Assembly (NCBI GenBank): GCA_029959085.1 | Contig: JARWIR010000027.1 | Location: 1,612,001-1,676,000 of the forward strand | Source of the DNA: Nemophila menziesii | Taxonomy: Eukaryota > Streptophyta > Magnoliopsida > Boraginales > Hydrophyllaceae | Direction: 5' to 3' | DNA: 64,000 nt | Shown here: piece by piece, positions 11,490 through 21,071 of the stretch | How positions within the stretch are numbered: position 1 is the stretch's first letter | Layout: each line of letters starts with the position of its first letter | Position numbers and translations under genes: made by a program | The notes under the pieces: generated by a model | Database searches by the model: none | Told to the model about the DNA's origin: nothing | The model's input: only the letters and a program-made list of their open reading frames with translations

Positions 11490-12228
11490 TTTTAGCTTTA
11501 TTCTTGCATTTTGGTCCCGTGATTTTCATAATCTTACTAATAAAGTGGAGTATTTGCTCCTCCATTCTGGCTCCTTGACCATGGATTTCATTCATGCCAA
11601 AGTACATCATCTTATGCATTTTGTAATGCTCAAGTTAAGGTAGATGTAAATTTTTATTTATATGAGTGTTCCTATGATTATCATCAGATGTAGGAGGAAG
11701 AAAAAGAACATAGTGAATCAGCATTACCAGATATTGTTTCTATTCAAATGCAAGCATTCAGTTCTTAAATCTGCATTTAGAACTTCATTTAAGCTCTTCC
11801 CATCTGTCCACTTAATTATCTCATAAGAAAAATGTGTGATTTCCATTAATTGACAGTATGAGTAATAGGTGATCAACTTTTGTGCTCAGAGTTAAAAGTT
11901 TTATGCCACTTGATGCTAGTATGAGTATCATTATGCACATACATTAATGGAATCATGTATTCATGAATGGAATCATGATTTTGTGAATGGATAGCTTTAT
12001 CATTATGCACTTCTTTATCATTATGCTATCCCTTGGGATAGCTTTTGTGAATGGAATCATGTTTTGTTAAAGAGCAAGTTTAAATCTCTTGTAGTGGATA
12101 CGTTTGGTTCTCGAATAGAGAATCTACTAAGGTAAACATATAAAATAAGGTTTATATTTTGTGGTAATAATTTAAATTGCTAAGAAATTAGTTTTACTTA
12201 TTAAAAGAAGTGACATATTTTGGTGCAG
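11490..12228. other. Spacer with possible unassigned exons
   Basis: No confirmed gene. On minus, 11,640-11,490 is open for about 48 codons (contains HGQGARMEEQILHFISK) and could be a missing exon of some captured gene. On plus, a VDTFGSRIENLLR stretch before a GTAAAC donor (about 12,085-12,122) could be an upstream IRE exon. I cannot confirm either. Short ATTATGC / GGAATCATG words repeat between 11,930 and 12,065. Confidence 0.35.
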
Positions 12229-12470
12229 GTTTGATTTTTTTACTCATTCACTAGTAAGGAGAATCTGTTTTTAGTTATGGAATATTTGAATGGTGGAGAT
12301 TTGTATTCTTTGCTTAGAAAAGTTGGTTGCTTAGATGAAGACGTGGTGCGTGTATATGTAGCGAAATTGGTAATAAAGCATTTAGAAGTTACACTTTTTA
12401 CTCTTTTGACCTTTTGTAATGAGATTTGTGCATGTTCAGGTTCTTGCTTTGGAGTATCTTCATTGGTAAT
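12229..12470 (+). pseudogene. IRE: IRE-type AGC kinase fragment, two exons (copy 1)
   Basis: After a TTGGTGCAG acceptor the exon 12,229-12,369 reads [20 protein letters not shown] and continues [23 protein letters not shown], the N-lobe hinge of plant IRE-like AGC kinases (IRE controls root-hair growth in Arabidopsis). A short intron with CAG acceptor leads to VLALEYLH at 12,440. The Arg codon expected before FFYSF is TGA, consistent with CGA to TGA. Both exons are followed by the same GGTAATAAAGC-type 20-bp segment, a local duplication. No kinase catalytic loop is present. Fragment only. Confidence 0.8.
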
Positions 12471-12639
12471 AAAGCGTTTAGAAGTAGTTGCGTGATTTGA
12501 AGCAGTTGGAACTTTTAGATTGTGTAAAATTTTCAACGCCTTTTTTAGTTGCAATTATTACTTTTATTATCTTAGTTGTTGAGTAAAATGTAAACGCTCA
12601 ATCACTTTTAGTTAGCTGCTTATAAATATTTCTTCATAT

Positions 12640-13030
12640 ATTTTGGTGTGAATTGTCCCACCAAACAATAATATAAACTTCTACATGTAATTTGGTGGTG
12701 TTTGATTCACCAAACAACATAAATTTTGATGAATGAATACAAAAGTAATTTGGTGGAAAATAACAAAATAGACTAAAATATAGTTTGGTAAGATTTGTCT
12801 AGTGAACAACATAAACCCCCAAATATAATTTGGTGAGATTTCCCACCAAATAACGCATAAAAATTTGGTGGGAATTTTGTTTGGCGGGAAAAATTTGACT
12901 GGAATAATTCGTTGGAAAATATTTGGTGGGAAAAAAATATGGTCGGAAAATTTGGCGGAAAAAAGTTTGGCCGGGAATTTTTTTTAGGAATTCCTTGGTG
13001 GGAAAAATTTCTGGTAGGAAAAATCAAGGG
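12640..13030. repeat. Degenerate TTTGGTGGGA repeat cluster
   Basis: More than ten variants of TTGGTGGGAA or its complement TCCCACCAAA lie within 400 bases, inverted on the left (12,650-12,700, 12,840) and direct on the right. Copy 2 lacks about 17 bases here (38,967), between two GGAAAAAT words, consistent with slippage. The pattern resembles transposon subterminal repeats, but no ends were found. Confidence 0.6.
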
Positions 13031-13305
13031 TATTATTGTCTATTATGTCATTTATATTATACATGACTTTTAAGGTCAATATCAACACTTACTAGGATGT
13101 TATTGGTAATTGCCTCTAAAATTAATTATACTTAACCTTTTTGTAATTAAAAAAATTTAGAATTGGAAATGAATTAAAAACAAATAATGTATCTCTCAAT
13201 TTTAATGCCAATTTTTTTTCTCTTGTCAAACAATGCAAGACGTGAAGATATTTTTATAGAAAGAAAAAAATAAGTAAGAGTTTAGATCATTGCATTTTAC
13301 CATTT

Positions 13306-15224
13306 GGGTTAAAAATAATTTCATTCCTTACAAAACGCATAAATCATGATTTAGAGCCTGTTTGGGATTGATTATTTTGGAGCTAAAAGCGCTTTTTGAT
13401 TAAAATTAAATTATATGTAAAAAATATTAAAAAATATTTTGACATCTAAAATCACTTTAAGTGATTATTTTAATAATCACTAATCTAGTGCTTTTCTTAA
13501 AAGTGATTTTAAGAGTCTAAATATTGCTATGATTATAAAATCACTTTAAGTGATTATTTTGAAAAGCAATCCCAAACGGGCACTTAGTCCCTCACAAATT
13601 TAAATGGATAAATTAGTCCCTATTTTTTAATGGTTAACTATTTAATCAAATTAAGTTATAATTTTGCCTTTAATTATTTAATTAAATAATATAAACTTCT
13701 AAAAGAAAATAAATATTGACTAAACTTGAAAAAATATCTCTACTAATTACGTCAAAAGTTAAATTTTTTTAGCATACTACATGGTTAAAATAGATTATGA
13801 ATCCAACTTATTTATTTTGGTCGAAACTCTTATAATATAAACAATTCAATAATTCTAGTTTAACCGAAAAGGGGATCTTTCATTTGTAAATTGATTAAAC
13901 AATGCTAGCAAAAAAAAAATTCATCTTTTTTTTACATATTTTATTTATACTCAATTTTTACAGTTTAATGAATTTGTTTGAATTTCTCTCCATAATTACT
14001 ATATTTGTAGATTCCCGCTTCCATTTATCTTACGCTATACTATTGCATGTACACTGAAGATATATAAAATTATTAATATCCCCTAATATACTTGATTCGA
14101 TGAGATATAAAATTAAGGAAACTCTCACTAGTTGCGGCTTAGATACTAACACTATAATCAACAATAAGTTAAGAAATATGTTAGATACACCTTGAAAAAC
14201 CAAAATAAATACTCAAAAAATCAAAGTAGCTCATCCTCCGACTTTAATTCTCGTCAAATAAACCCAACAATAACCTACTACAGATATACCAAAACGAGAA
14301 ATACACAACTCCGTCTGACAACTAACAATGACCACCGCTAACTTAACTTGAAAAAATATGGTGTCTTACTTTTCCTCATCCAGAGAAGGTGGCATCGCCA
14401 CTTTAACTGGACTACTAGATTCATCAATAATCCATCGTAGATGATGCAACAATGACTTCATCGTCATGGTAGGGCAGGGCAGATTTTCTCTGAGGCGTAA
14501 AAAGTTAGAACAACAAGTAAGGTTTGCGAATGTAGTCCCGATATTTTTTTTAATGTAATTTCTAGTTTTGGAAGGTTTAGGGGAGAATATATAGGCTCTG
14601 GGAAAAAAGTAAATTTCTACTAATGTTTTTTTGTTAAAATAATTTGCATGAATTTTCACTACATTCTGGGACTGAGGTGGGCGGCCTCACACCCCACTCG
14701 ACCCCTAAGTCTGCCCCTAATTTGGGGAACTTTTACGATCAAGTTTAGTATAGAGGGATAAAATGAGTGATGTGAAATGAATTTGTTACTTAGAGGTTAT
14801 TTTATTTAATTAAATTATAACGGGTAAAATAAAAATGGTAAAAAAAATCTTGCTAGTATTGTGTAATTAATTTAAAAATAAAAGTGTCCATATTCGGTTA
14901 AAATAGATGAATTGTATTGTTTAGATCAAGAGAGATTTGACCAAAATAAAAATAAGAGATTTGGATCCTTAATCTATTTTAACTATATAATATGCTTAAA
15001 ATTCTTAATTTATGATATAATTAGTAGGGATATTTTTTTAATTTTGCTTTATATTTTTTTTTACAAGTTTATACTATTTAATTAAATTATAAAGGATAAA
15101 ATTGTAACTTACTTTGATTTAATAGTTGATCAATAAAAGATAGGGACTAATTTATCTATTTAAAACTTGTGAGAGACTAAATCATGATTTACAAATTTTA
15201 TAAGTGGGAAATTATTTTTAACCC
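13306..15224. mobile_element. Long-TIR MULE-like element (copy 1)
   Basis: The left arm (13,306 to about 13,930) and right arm (about 14,790-15,224) are imperfect inverted repeats of 400 bases or more, starting GGGTTAAAAATAATTTC. They are flanked by 10-bp near-perfect direct repeats, TTTACCATTT (13,296-13,305) and TTTACTATTT (15,225-15,234). Long TIRs and 9-10-bp target duplications fit Mutator-like elements. The interior (13,930-14,790) has no transposase. A 97-codon minus-strand ORF (14,659-14,366) contains LRLRENLPCPTMTMKSLLHH; I do not recognise it. A Tourist-like MITE interrupts the left arm. Confidence 0.8.
13354..13583. mobile_element. Tourist/PIF-Harbinger-like MITE (230 bp, copy 1)
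   Basis: TIRs GAGCCTGTTTGGGATTG and (complement of the right end) GTGCCCGTTTGGGATTG, flanked by TTA on both sides (13,351-13,353 and 13,584-13,586). Three-base TTA duplications and a GCCYGTTTGG terminus fit Tourist elements. The uninterrupted right arm of the host element shows the empty site. Internally it carries the palindrome AATCACTTTAAGTGATT twice. Confidence 0.85.
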
Positions 15225-15259
15225 TTTACTATTTCGTACAAATATTAGTATTTTTTTAA

Positions 15260-16007
15260 GAGCCAATTGTTGATTGATGCCTATTAAAAAACTTATTTAG
15301 AAAAAGGTGCCTTGAAAAAAATATTTATTGAAAACAGCCCCCTTATAATTAACAATTAAAAAATAAGAAAAAAACTAATAAACACGCGCGCGCGTCCGTG
15401 AAATTTTTTTAAAATCGTCATAACTAATTCAAAAAAAATCAAAAAAATCAAAAAAAATTATATTTGGATAAATCAAATTAATATTTACGTCTATGATTTT
15501 TTTCGGAATTTTCTGAATTTTTTGATTTTTTTTGATTTTTTTAATTTTTTTTTCGCAGACACGAAATTCCATGTTTGTTTGAAACATGGAATTTCATGTT
15601 TAAAACATGGAATTCCATGTTTATTTCACGGTTTAAACATGAAATTCCATGTTTATTTCACGGTTTAAAACATGGAATTCCATGTCTGCGAAAAAAAAAT
15701 TAAAAAAATTCGAAAAAATTAAAAAAATTCAAAAAAAATCAAAAAAATTCATAGACGTAAATATTAATTAGATTTATTCAAAAATATTTTTTTTTTAATT
15801 TTCTGATTTTTTTTGAATTAGTTATGACGATTTTAAAAAAATTTCACGGACGCGCGCATGTGATGGAATTAATAAAGGTATAGAAAATATAAAGGGGATG
15901 TTTTCTATAAATAATTATTTCATTAGGCATTTTTTTATAAATAAGATTATTGAAGACATAAAAAAATAATTAGAGAGTTTAAGGAGGATGTTTTCAACAA
16001 TAACTCC
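15260..16007. mobile_element. Foldback element inserted only in copy 1
   Basis: 748 bases flanked by the 9-bp direct repeat TTTTTTTAA (15,251-15,259 and 16,008-16,016), absent from the matching site in copy 2 (near 41,213). The whole element is an imperfect inverted repeat with arms over 300 bases; the best-matched parts include CGCGCGTCCGTGAAATTTTT and AATATTTACGTCTATGA. The centre (15,560-15,690) holds several copies of the palindromic word AAACATGGAATTCCATGTTT. The 9-bp target duplication suggests a Mutator-type non-autonomous element. No coding capacity. Confidence 0.85.
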
Positions 16008-16212
16008 TTTTTTTAATGATATTAGACTTTAAAAAAAAGAAAAAGAAAAAGACAATTCTACCGAAAAAAAGACATTTGACATATGCGATCTGATTTTTTA
16101 ACCAGTTCACAAAAGAGCATCTCAAGTCGCCCTCTTCACCTAACATCACAGATTCACAATCATTTTACAATATTAGCAACAACCATTTCCTTCTCTCGTC
16201 AACATTACCATC

Positions 16213-17604
16213 ATGAAGCTGATTGGATCTTCTTTGTTTTGCTTTAGATCTTCTGTTTCTTCCATCAACACAATCGGTAACCCTTTTCCCCTCTTCTTTT
16301 ATTCTTCAATTTCATCTTTTAATGATATCAATCCTGTCGAAGATGCTCGTTTTACTGTGAATCAAATGATCCGTACGCTACCTAAGCTTACTGTTATAGA
16401 TTACAATAAGCTATTAGGTACTGTTGTGAAGATGAAAAATTATTCTTATGCTCTTTCTGTATTCAGAGAAATGCGTATTTTGGGGGCTCCGGTAGATAAT
16501 TACACAATGACTATAGCTATAAATTGTTACTGCTCGTTAAGAAAAAGTAATATGAGTTTTGCGGTATTAGGCTGTCTCTTTAAAAGTGGTCATGTTCCTG
16601 ATGTGGTTACGTATAACACCCTGATTAAGGGCCTCTTTGGTGAAGATAGAGGAGCTGAGGCTGTAGAATTGTTTGAAAGGTTAACCACAGAAAAACTTTG
16701 TGAGCCAAGTGCAGTTACTTTTGGGATTGTATTAAACGGGCTTTGTAAATGTGGACATACACTCAAGGCTCTCGAATTGCTACGTGTATTTGAAAAAAGG
16801 GAGATTTCTAAACCTGACATCCAATCTTATACCACCATTGTTGATTGTCTATGCAAGGATAGCATGGTTGATAAGGCTTTTCAACTTTTTCAATATATTC
16901 CTTTAAAGGGACTACAACCTAATACTGTTACATACAGCAGTATGATACAAGGGTTGTTTCAGAAGGGTAGATGTGTCATTGCACAGGAATTATTCAAGAA
17001 GATGAAATCTCCTGACTTTGTTACATATGGAATAATGTTAAACGGATTATGTAATAATGGACGTGTTACCGAAGCTATGTCTTTATTAGACTCCATGGAA
17101 AGTAGCAACAAAACTCTTGACATTGTGATATATAATACAATGTTAAACGGATTGTGCAATAATAGACGTTTTACCGAGGCTTTGTCTTTATTAGTCTCCA
17201 TGGAAAGTAGTAATATAACTCCTAACATTGTGACATATAATACTATTATTCATGGATTATGTAAATATGGCCAACTTGATGCTGCATTAGATGTTTTTTA
17301 CAAGCTATCAAACAAAGGTTTGATGCCTGATTTATATACTCATAATACTATTATAGGCGGACTTTGTCAAAGAGGAATCTTTGAAGATGCAAAAGAGTGG
17401 GTTTCAAGTATGAAGAAAAACGGTTTCTCCCCAAATAGTGTGACCTACAACGTTATTATCCAGGGGTTTATGAAGAAAAAAGAGTATGAAGAGGCAATTG
17501 AATCAGTCAAGGAAATGAGAAAACATGGTTTCTCAGTAGATGCAACTACTTATAGAATCATACATGAACATCCTAAGTTTCTTTATATGATTCAAAAAAT
17601 GTAA
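16213..17604 (+). CDS. P-class pentatricopeptide repeat protein, RFL-like (copy 1)
   Basis: A single open 463-codon ORF with an N-terminus rich in Ser/Phe/Arg and few acids (MKLIGSSLFCFRSSVSSINT), as in mitochondrial presequences. From about residue 60 there are about ten tandem 35-residue PPR motifs with the usual VVTYNTLIKGLF / TFGIVLNGLCKCG pattern. Such proteins bind organelle RNA one base per repeat. The style resembles the Rf-like (RFL) clade, which includes fertility restorers. Shorter than many RFLs (about 500-800 residues), so possibly C-terminally truncated, but it ends cleanly at TAA. Intronless, as usual for PPRs. Copy 2 differs at one residue (Val15 to Leu). Expression is not shown. 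Confidence 0.88.
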   Translation: MKLIGSSLFCFRSSVSSINTIGNPFPLFFYSSISSFNDINPVEDARFTVNQMIRTLPKLTVIDYNKLLGTVVKMKNYSYALSVFREMRILGAPVDNYTMTIAINCYCSLRKSNMSFAVLGCLFKSGHVPDVVTYNTLIKGLFGEDRGAEAVELFERLTTEKLCEPSAVTFGIVLNGLCKCGHTLKALELLRVFEKREISKPDIQSYTTIVDCLCKDSMVDKAFQLFQYIPLKGLQPNTVTYSSMIQGLFQKGRCVIAQELFKKMKSPDFVTYGIMLNGLCNNGRVTEAMSLLDSMESSNKTLDIVIYNTMLNGLCNNRRFTEALSLLVSMESSNITPNIVTYNTIIHGLCKYGQLDAALDVFYKLSNKGLMPDLYTHNTIIGGLCQRGIFEDAKEWVSSMKKNGFSPNSVTYNVIIQGFMKKKEYEEAIESVKEMRKHGFSVDATTYRIIHEHPKFLYMIQKM

Positions 17605-17771
17605 ACTTTTAAAAATCAACAGTCCTTAGATGGTCATTAATCAGCCTAGGCTGCTCCATTAGTCCTTAATTACTCATGATCTTAAATGCCTAAATTGTTC
17701 ATCTGTTTAGGCTCCAATTAGTATACACTTATCTGATGATTAACATAAATATTAACTGTTTATAATTCCAG

Positions 17772-18813
17772 AAAGTTGAATTTACTTTCATTTGGAGAAG
17801 AAGCAGAAGAAGAGGAAAAGGAATATTAAAATAAAAAGTAGTCACGATGTATTAGATGATCCTCGTTTACTAAAAGAAGTAAGTACTAAAAATGATACGG
17901 AATTAGCCGAAGCTAAAACAAGAAGAGAAGCTGTTAAAAATGCTTTAGCCTCGAAAAAAGAAGAAACTCAACTTAAATTTGGAGAAAAAGACACTAATTA
18001 TAGTGATGATTAAGCAAGTTTCGATGTTCGAATGCGTTTACAAATACTTAAAAAACGTATCGATTTAGGTGATATTCCTGTTAAAGAAAAGTCAAATAAC
18101 GGTAAGTTTTTTTTTCTTCCTTTTTTACCCCTCATTAAATAATATGTCCTTTTGTTATTTTCAGAGAAACCAAAGTCATCTTCAGATCCCAGGTAAATTC
18201 TGTTTTAAGGCGTTAATAATTTAGTGAAGTTTGTCTTAAAGTTTTTGAAATTTTTAAGGTTGAAAGAAGAAAAAAATGAAGAAAAACCAAGAAAGGAGAA
18301 ATTGAGTATGAAGCAAAAGCTGAACGTATAATTAATGCTGATGTGGATTTACAGTTATTAAGTGAAGAAGCTGATCGTGAAAGACATTTGCAAAAACAAA
18401 AGAAAAGGAGACGTCATGGAAAAGAAGATGAAGTATGATTTTATTTATAATTTTTTTTTAATTTAAATATTTATTAGTTATTTTAATGGCTGCTATTATT
18501 AGGTGCTTGCGAGGCTTGAAAAGTTTAAAGGAATTATGGGTGGGAAATCGAAAGCTGAAAAGGTGGAAGCTAAGGGTGAAGATTAAGCTAGAATTTGGTC
18601 CTGAGCATAAGGTATTTTGATTATATTGATTTAATTATTGAAGGTGTTTTATTCTTATTATTATTATTATTATTATATGTTGGACAGGATAAAATGGCGA
18701 GAAGAAATGATCCGATTGATCCACTTTTGGAGAAAGGGAAAGAGAAGTTTAATAAAATGCAAGCTAAGCAAAAACGAAGAGAAAGAGAATGGGTTGGTCA
18801 ATCTCTTACTTAA
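17772..18813 (+). pseudogene. CYP57: CWC27/CYP57 spliceosomal cyclophilin, C-terminal exons (copy 1)
   Basis: After a TTCCAG acceptor one frame reads LNLLSFGEEAEEEEKE, another continues IKSSHDVLDDPRLLKE; both match the region after the cyclophilin domain of CWC27 (plant CYP57), a spliceosome-associated prolyl isomerase-like protein. Further exons (18,165-18,192, 18,259 to about 18,432, from 18,503, and the last to 18,813) end DPLLEKGKEKFNKMQAKQ and a TAA. Lesions: a frameshift near 17,825, in-frame TAA at 18,011, a 22-bp deletion near 18,311 relative to copy 2, and a frame problem near 18,580. The cyclophilin domain is missing. Introns are retained, so capture was at DNA level. Confidence 0.82.
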
Positions 18814-18972
18814 TAATAGATATGTATGAAGTAAACAAGTTATGAAAATGTGTATGATTGATAGTATATTTCTGTTATTTTGATGTATTATTGAAAATGT
18901 TTAAAGGACATCTCAATGTACAAATGTAGTAATATTTTGTGCTTTATAGAATACATGTTAATGTTCTTAAAG

Positions 18973-19460
18973 ATCGAGTCTGAGCTTAACAAGATCTGTG
19001 ATGGGATCTTAAATCTTCTTGAAACTCATTTGGTTCCTTCTGCTTCATCTGCTGAGTCTAAGGTGTTTTACTTGAAGATGAAAGGTGATTATCATAGGTA
19101 CTTGGCTGAGTTTAAGACTGGTTCTGAAAGGAAAGAAGCTGCTGAAAGTACTTTGTTAGCTTACAAAACTGCTCAGGTACTTATAAAGAAACTTCTTTTG
19201 CTTTGTTAGCCTGTTTTTTATGGCTATACATATTTTTACAGGACATTGCTTTGGCTGAATTAGCGCCAACTCATCCAATTATGCTTGGACTTGCGCTTAA
19301 CTTCTCGGTGTTCTATTATGAAATCCTTAATTCACCTGATCGTGCTTGTAACCTTGCAAAGCAGGTAGTTTTTTTTTTTTGTTTTTATATATTTTTTTAT
19401 ATGGTTTGGTTAAATATGCTACTTTTTTCATAGGCTTTTGATGAAGCTATCTCTGAATTG
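18973..19460 (+). pseudogene. 14-3-3 protein, internal exons (only in copy 1)
   Basis: Exon 18,973-19,176 reads [20 protein letters not shown] and continues through [17 protein letters not shown] to KTAQ; exon 19,242-19,364 starts [20 protein letters not shown] and ends LAKQ; a third begins AFDEAISEL at 19,434. All three are unmistakable plant 14-3-3 (phosphopeptide-binding adaptor) helices in correct order with GT-AG introns. The first exon and the C-terminal half are missing. At 19,460 the frame runs straight into the next captured gene (RGG protein). The whole fragment is deleted in copy 2. Confidence 0.93.
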
Positions 19461-19844
19461 GCGTTTTGGAATAGGGTATCATTAGCAAATGAGGACAAAA
19501 TATCAATGGGTGAAAGAGTTGAAGCTTTAAAAAATAAAGAAAAAAGTTTAAATAATTTGGGTGAGGTTAAAGTGGGACCCGGTGGTTCACGAGAAATTAC
19601 GTTTAAAGCTAAAAGTGGTGGTACGTATAAGGAAAATGATGATGATGATGATTATAGTGATAGAGAGACACGTGGTGGAAATAGAAGAGGTGTTGAAAGT
19701 TTAAAGCTTAAGAATGATAGGTTTAGTGGACGAGGTGGTAGAGGTGGTGGAAGAGGGAGAGGTGATGGTGGAAGAGGAAGAGGTGGTGGAGGAAGAGGAA
19801 GAGGTGGTGGAGGAAGGGGAAGAGGTGGAGGTGGAAGGTGGTGA
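19461..19844 (+). pseudogene. NOL10/ENP2-like C-terminus with RGG tail, right fragment (copy 1)
   Basis: The frame runs FWNRVSLANEDKISMGERVE, then GPGGSREITF, an Asp-rich patch, RRGVESLKLKN and RGG repeats, to TGA at 19,844. The GGSRE-TF stretch, short basic RRGV-SL motif and Gly/Arg tail match my memory of the C-terminus of plant NOL10/ENP2-like nucleolar proteins; I hold this loosely. It is joined directly to the 14-3-3 fragment upstream and, right after the stop, to GH3 intron 1. The last 64 codons match the left fragment at 1,455-1,649. Confidence 0.6.
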
Positions 19845-19892
19845 AAGCTATCTTGTCAATTTTTGCATGTGGGTTATTTTTTTTTATTGCAG

Positions 19893-21071
19893 TTCTGCTA
19901 CATCTGGTGGGGAACAAAAACTGATACCATATATATCAAAGAAGAGTTTGGGAGAAAGTCATTTCTAGTGAGTCTTATAATGCCTTGGATTAGCCAATAC
20001 GTGCCTGGTTTAGAAGAAGGCAAAGCGAGGCTTTTCCTGACCATACGAGCAGAGGCTACGACACCTGGTGGTCTATTAGCACAACCTGTTTTAACTAGTT
20101 ACTTAAAAAGTACACTACTCATTAAGGATAGGCCATTCGACCTTTACTCAAACAACACTAGCCCATACGAAACCATTTTGTGCTCAGATTCTCATCAAAG
20201 CATGTATTCACAAATGCTTTGTAGCCTTTCTCAAAACAGACAAGTCCTCCGGATTGGTGCCACTTTCCCCACTGGTATAATTTTCGCGATTCGGTTCCTA
20301 GAAAAACACTGGGCAGTTTTATGTCAAGATATTCGAACAGGGACAATTAGCTCAAACATTACCGACCCTTCAGTTAGGGAAGCAGTGCTGAAAATACTTA
20401 AACCTGACCCGGAATTGGCGGATTTTATTGAGCAGGAATGTAGGAAAGAATCATGGCAAGGGATTATACCTAGATTGTGGCCCAACACTAAGTATATAAG
20501 TGTTATTATTACTGGGAGTATGTCACAATACATACCAACTCTTGAATATTATAGTAATGGTCTCCAAAATGTTGTTTTAAGCATTGACGCAGACAAGACC
20601 GATGAAATTGATTTACAAAATGCGGTAAACAATGGGGCGAGTCATTTAATGTCATTCAATGCACAACTCACTGATTACACAAGTTATGGAGACACAAGTA
20701 CAATTCCAGGACACTATGTACTATTTTGGGAACTAAATGTGAGCGACTCATCCCCAATTTCGCATTTGGTATTTGAAGATTGTTGCCGCATAATCGAAAA
20801 GTCTCTCAACAATGTGTACAAACTAGTTCGAGCTTCTGGAACAGTTGGACCACTTAAGATCAAGATTGTGGAACATGGAACATTTGATAAGCTATTGGAT
20901 TATGCTATTAGCCTAGGTGCATCTATTAATCAGTACAAGACACCACGATGCGTGAAATCTGCACCTATTATTAAGCTGTTGAACTCAAGGGTTGTATCTA
21001 CTTACTTTAGTTCTGAGGTCCCAAAAGTCACCCCTGGCCACAAGGAGTGGAGGAACATCAACAATACCTGA
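19893..21071 (+). pseudogene. GH3: GH3 acyl-acid-amido synthetase, downstream exon (copy 1)
   Basis: Starts after TTATTGCAG with [14 protein letters not shown], the adenylate-binding loop that should follow exon 1. A two-base AT insertion near 19,931 shifts the frame; the other frame then runs open with GH3 signatures: [53 protein letters not shown], and the C-terminal SLGASINQYKTPRC. Relative to copy 2, about 462 bases are missing at GGTCTCC|AAAATG (near 20,563): the SECYFGLN region, an intron and the start of the last exon, so part of the active site is gone. The fusion keeps frame. Copy 2 retains this part but lacks another. Confidence 0.9.

Noticed and set aside
12773..13027. Phe/Pro-rich minus-strand ORF
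   Set aside because: Generated by the TTTGGTGGGA repeats, not a conserved protein.
17772..19892. Helitron carrying the captured gene chain
   Set aside because: Same-orientation multi-gene capture is Helitron-like, but I found neither a convincing 5' TC end nor a 3' hairpin followed by CTRR, and no Rep/helicase remains.
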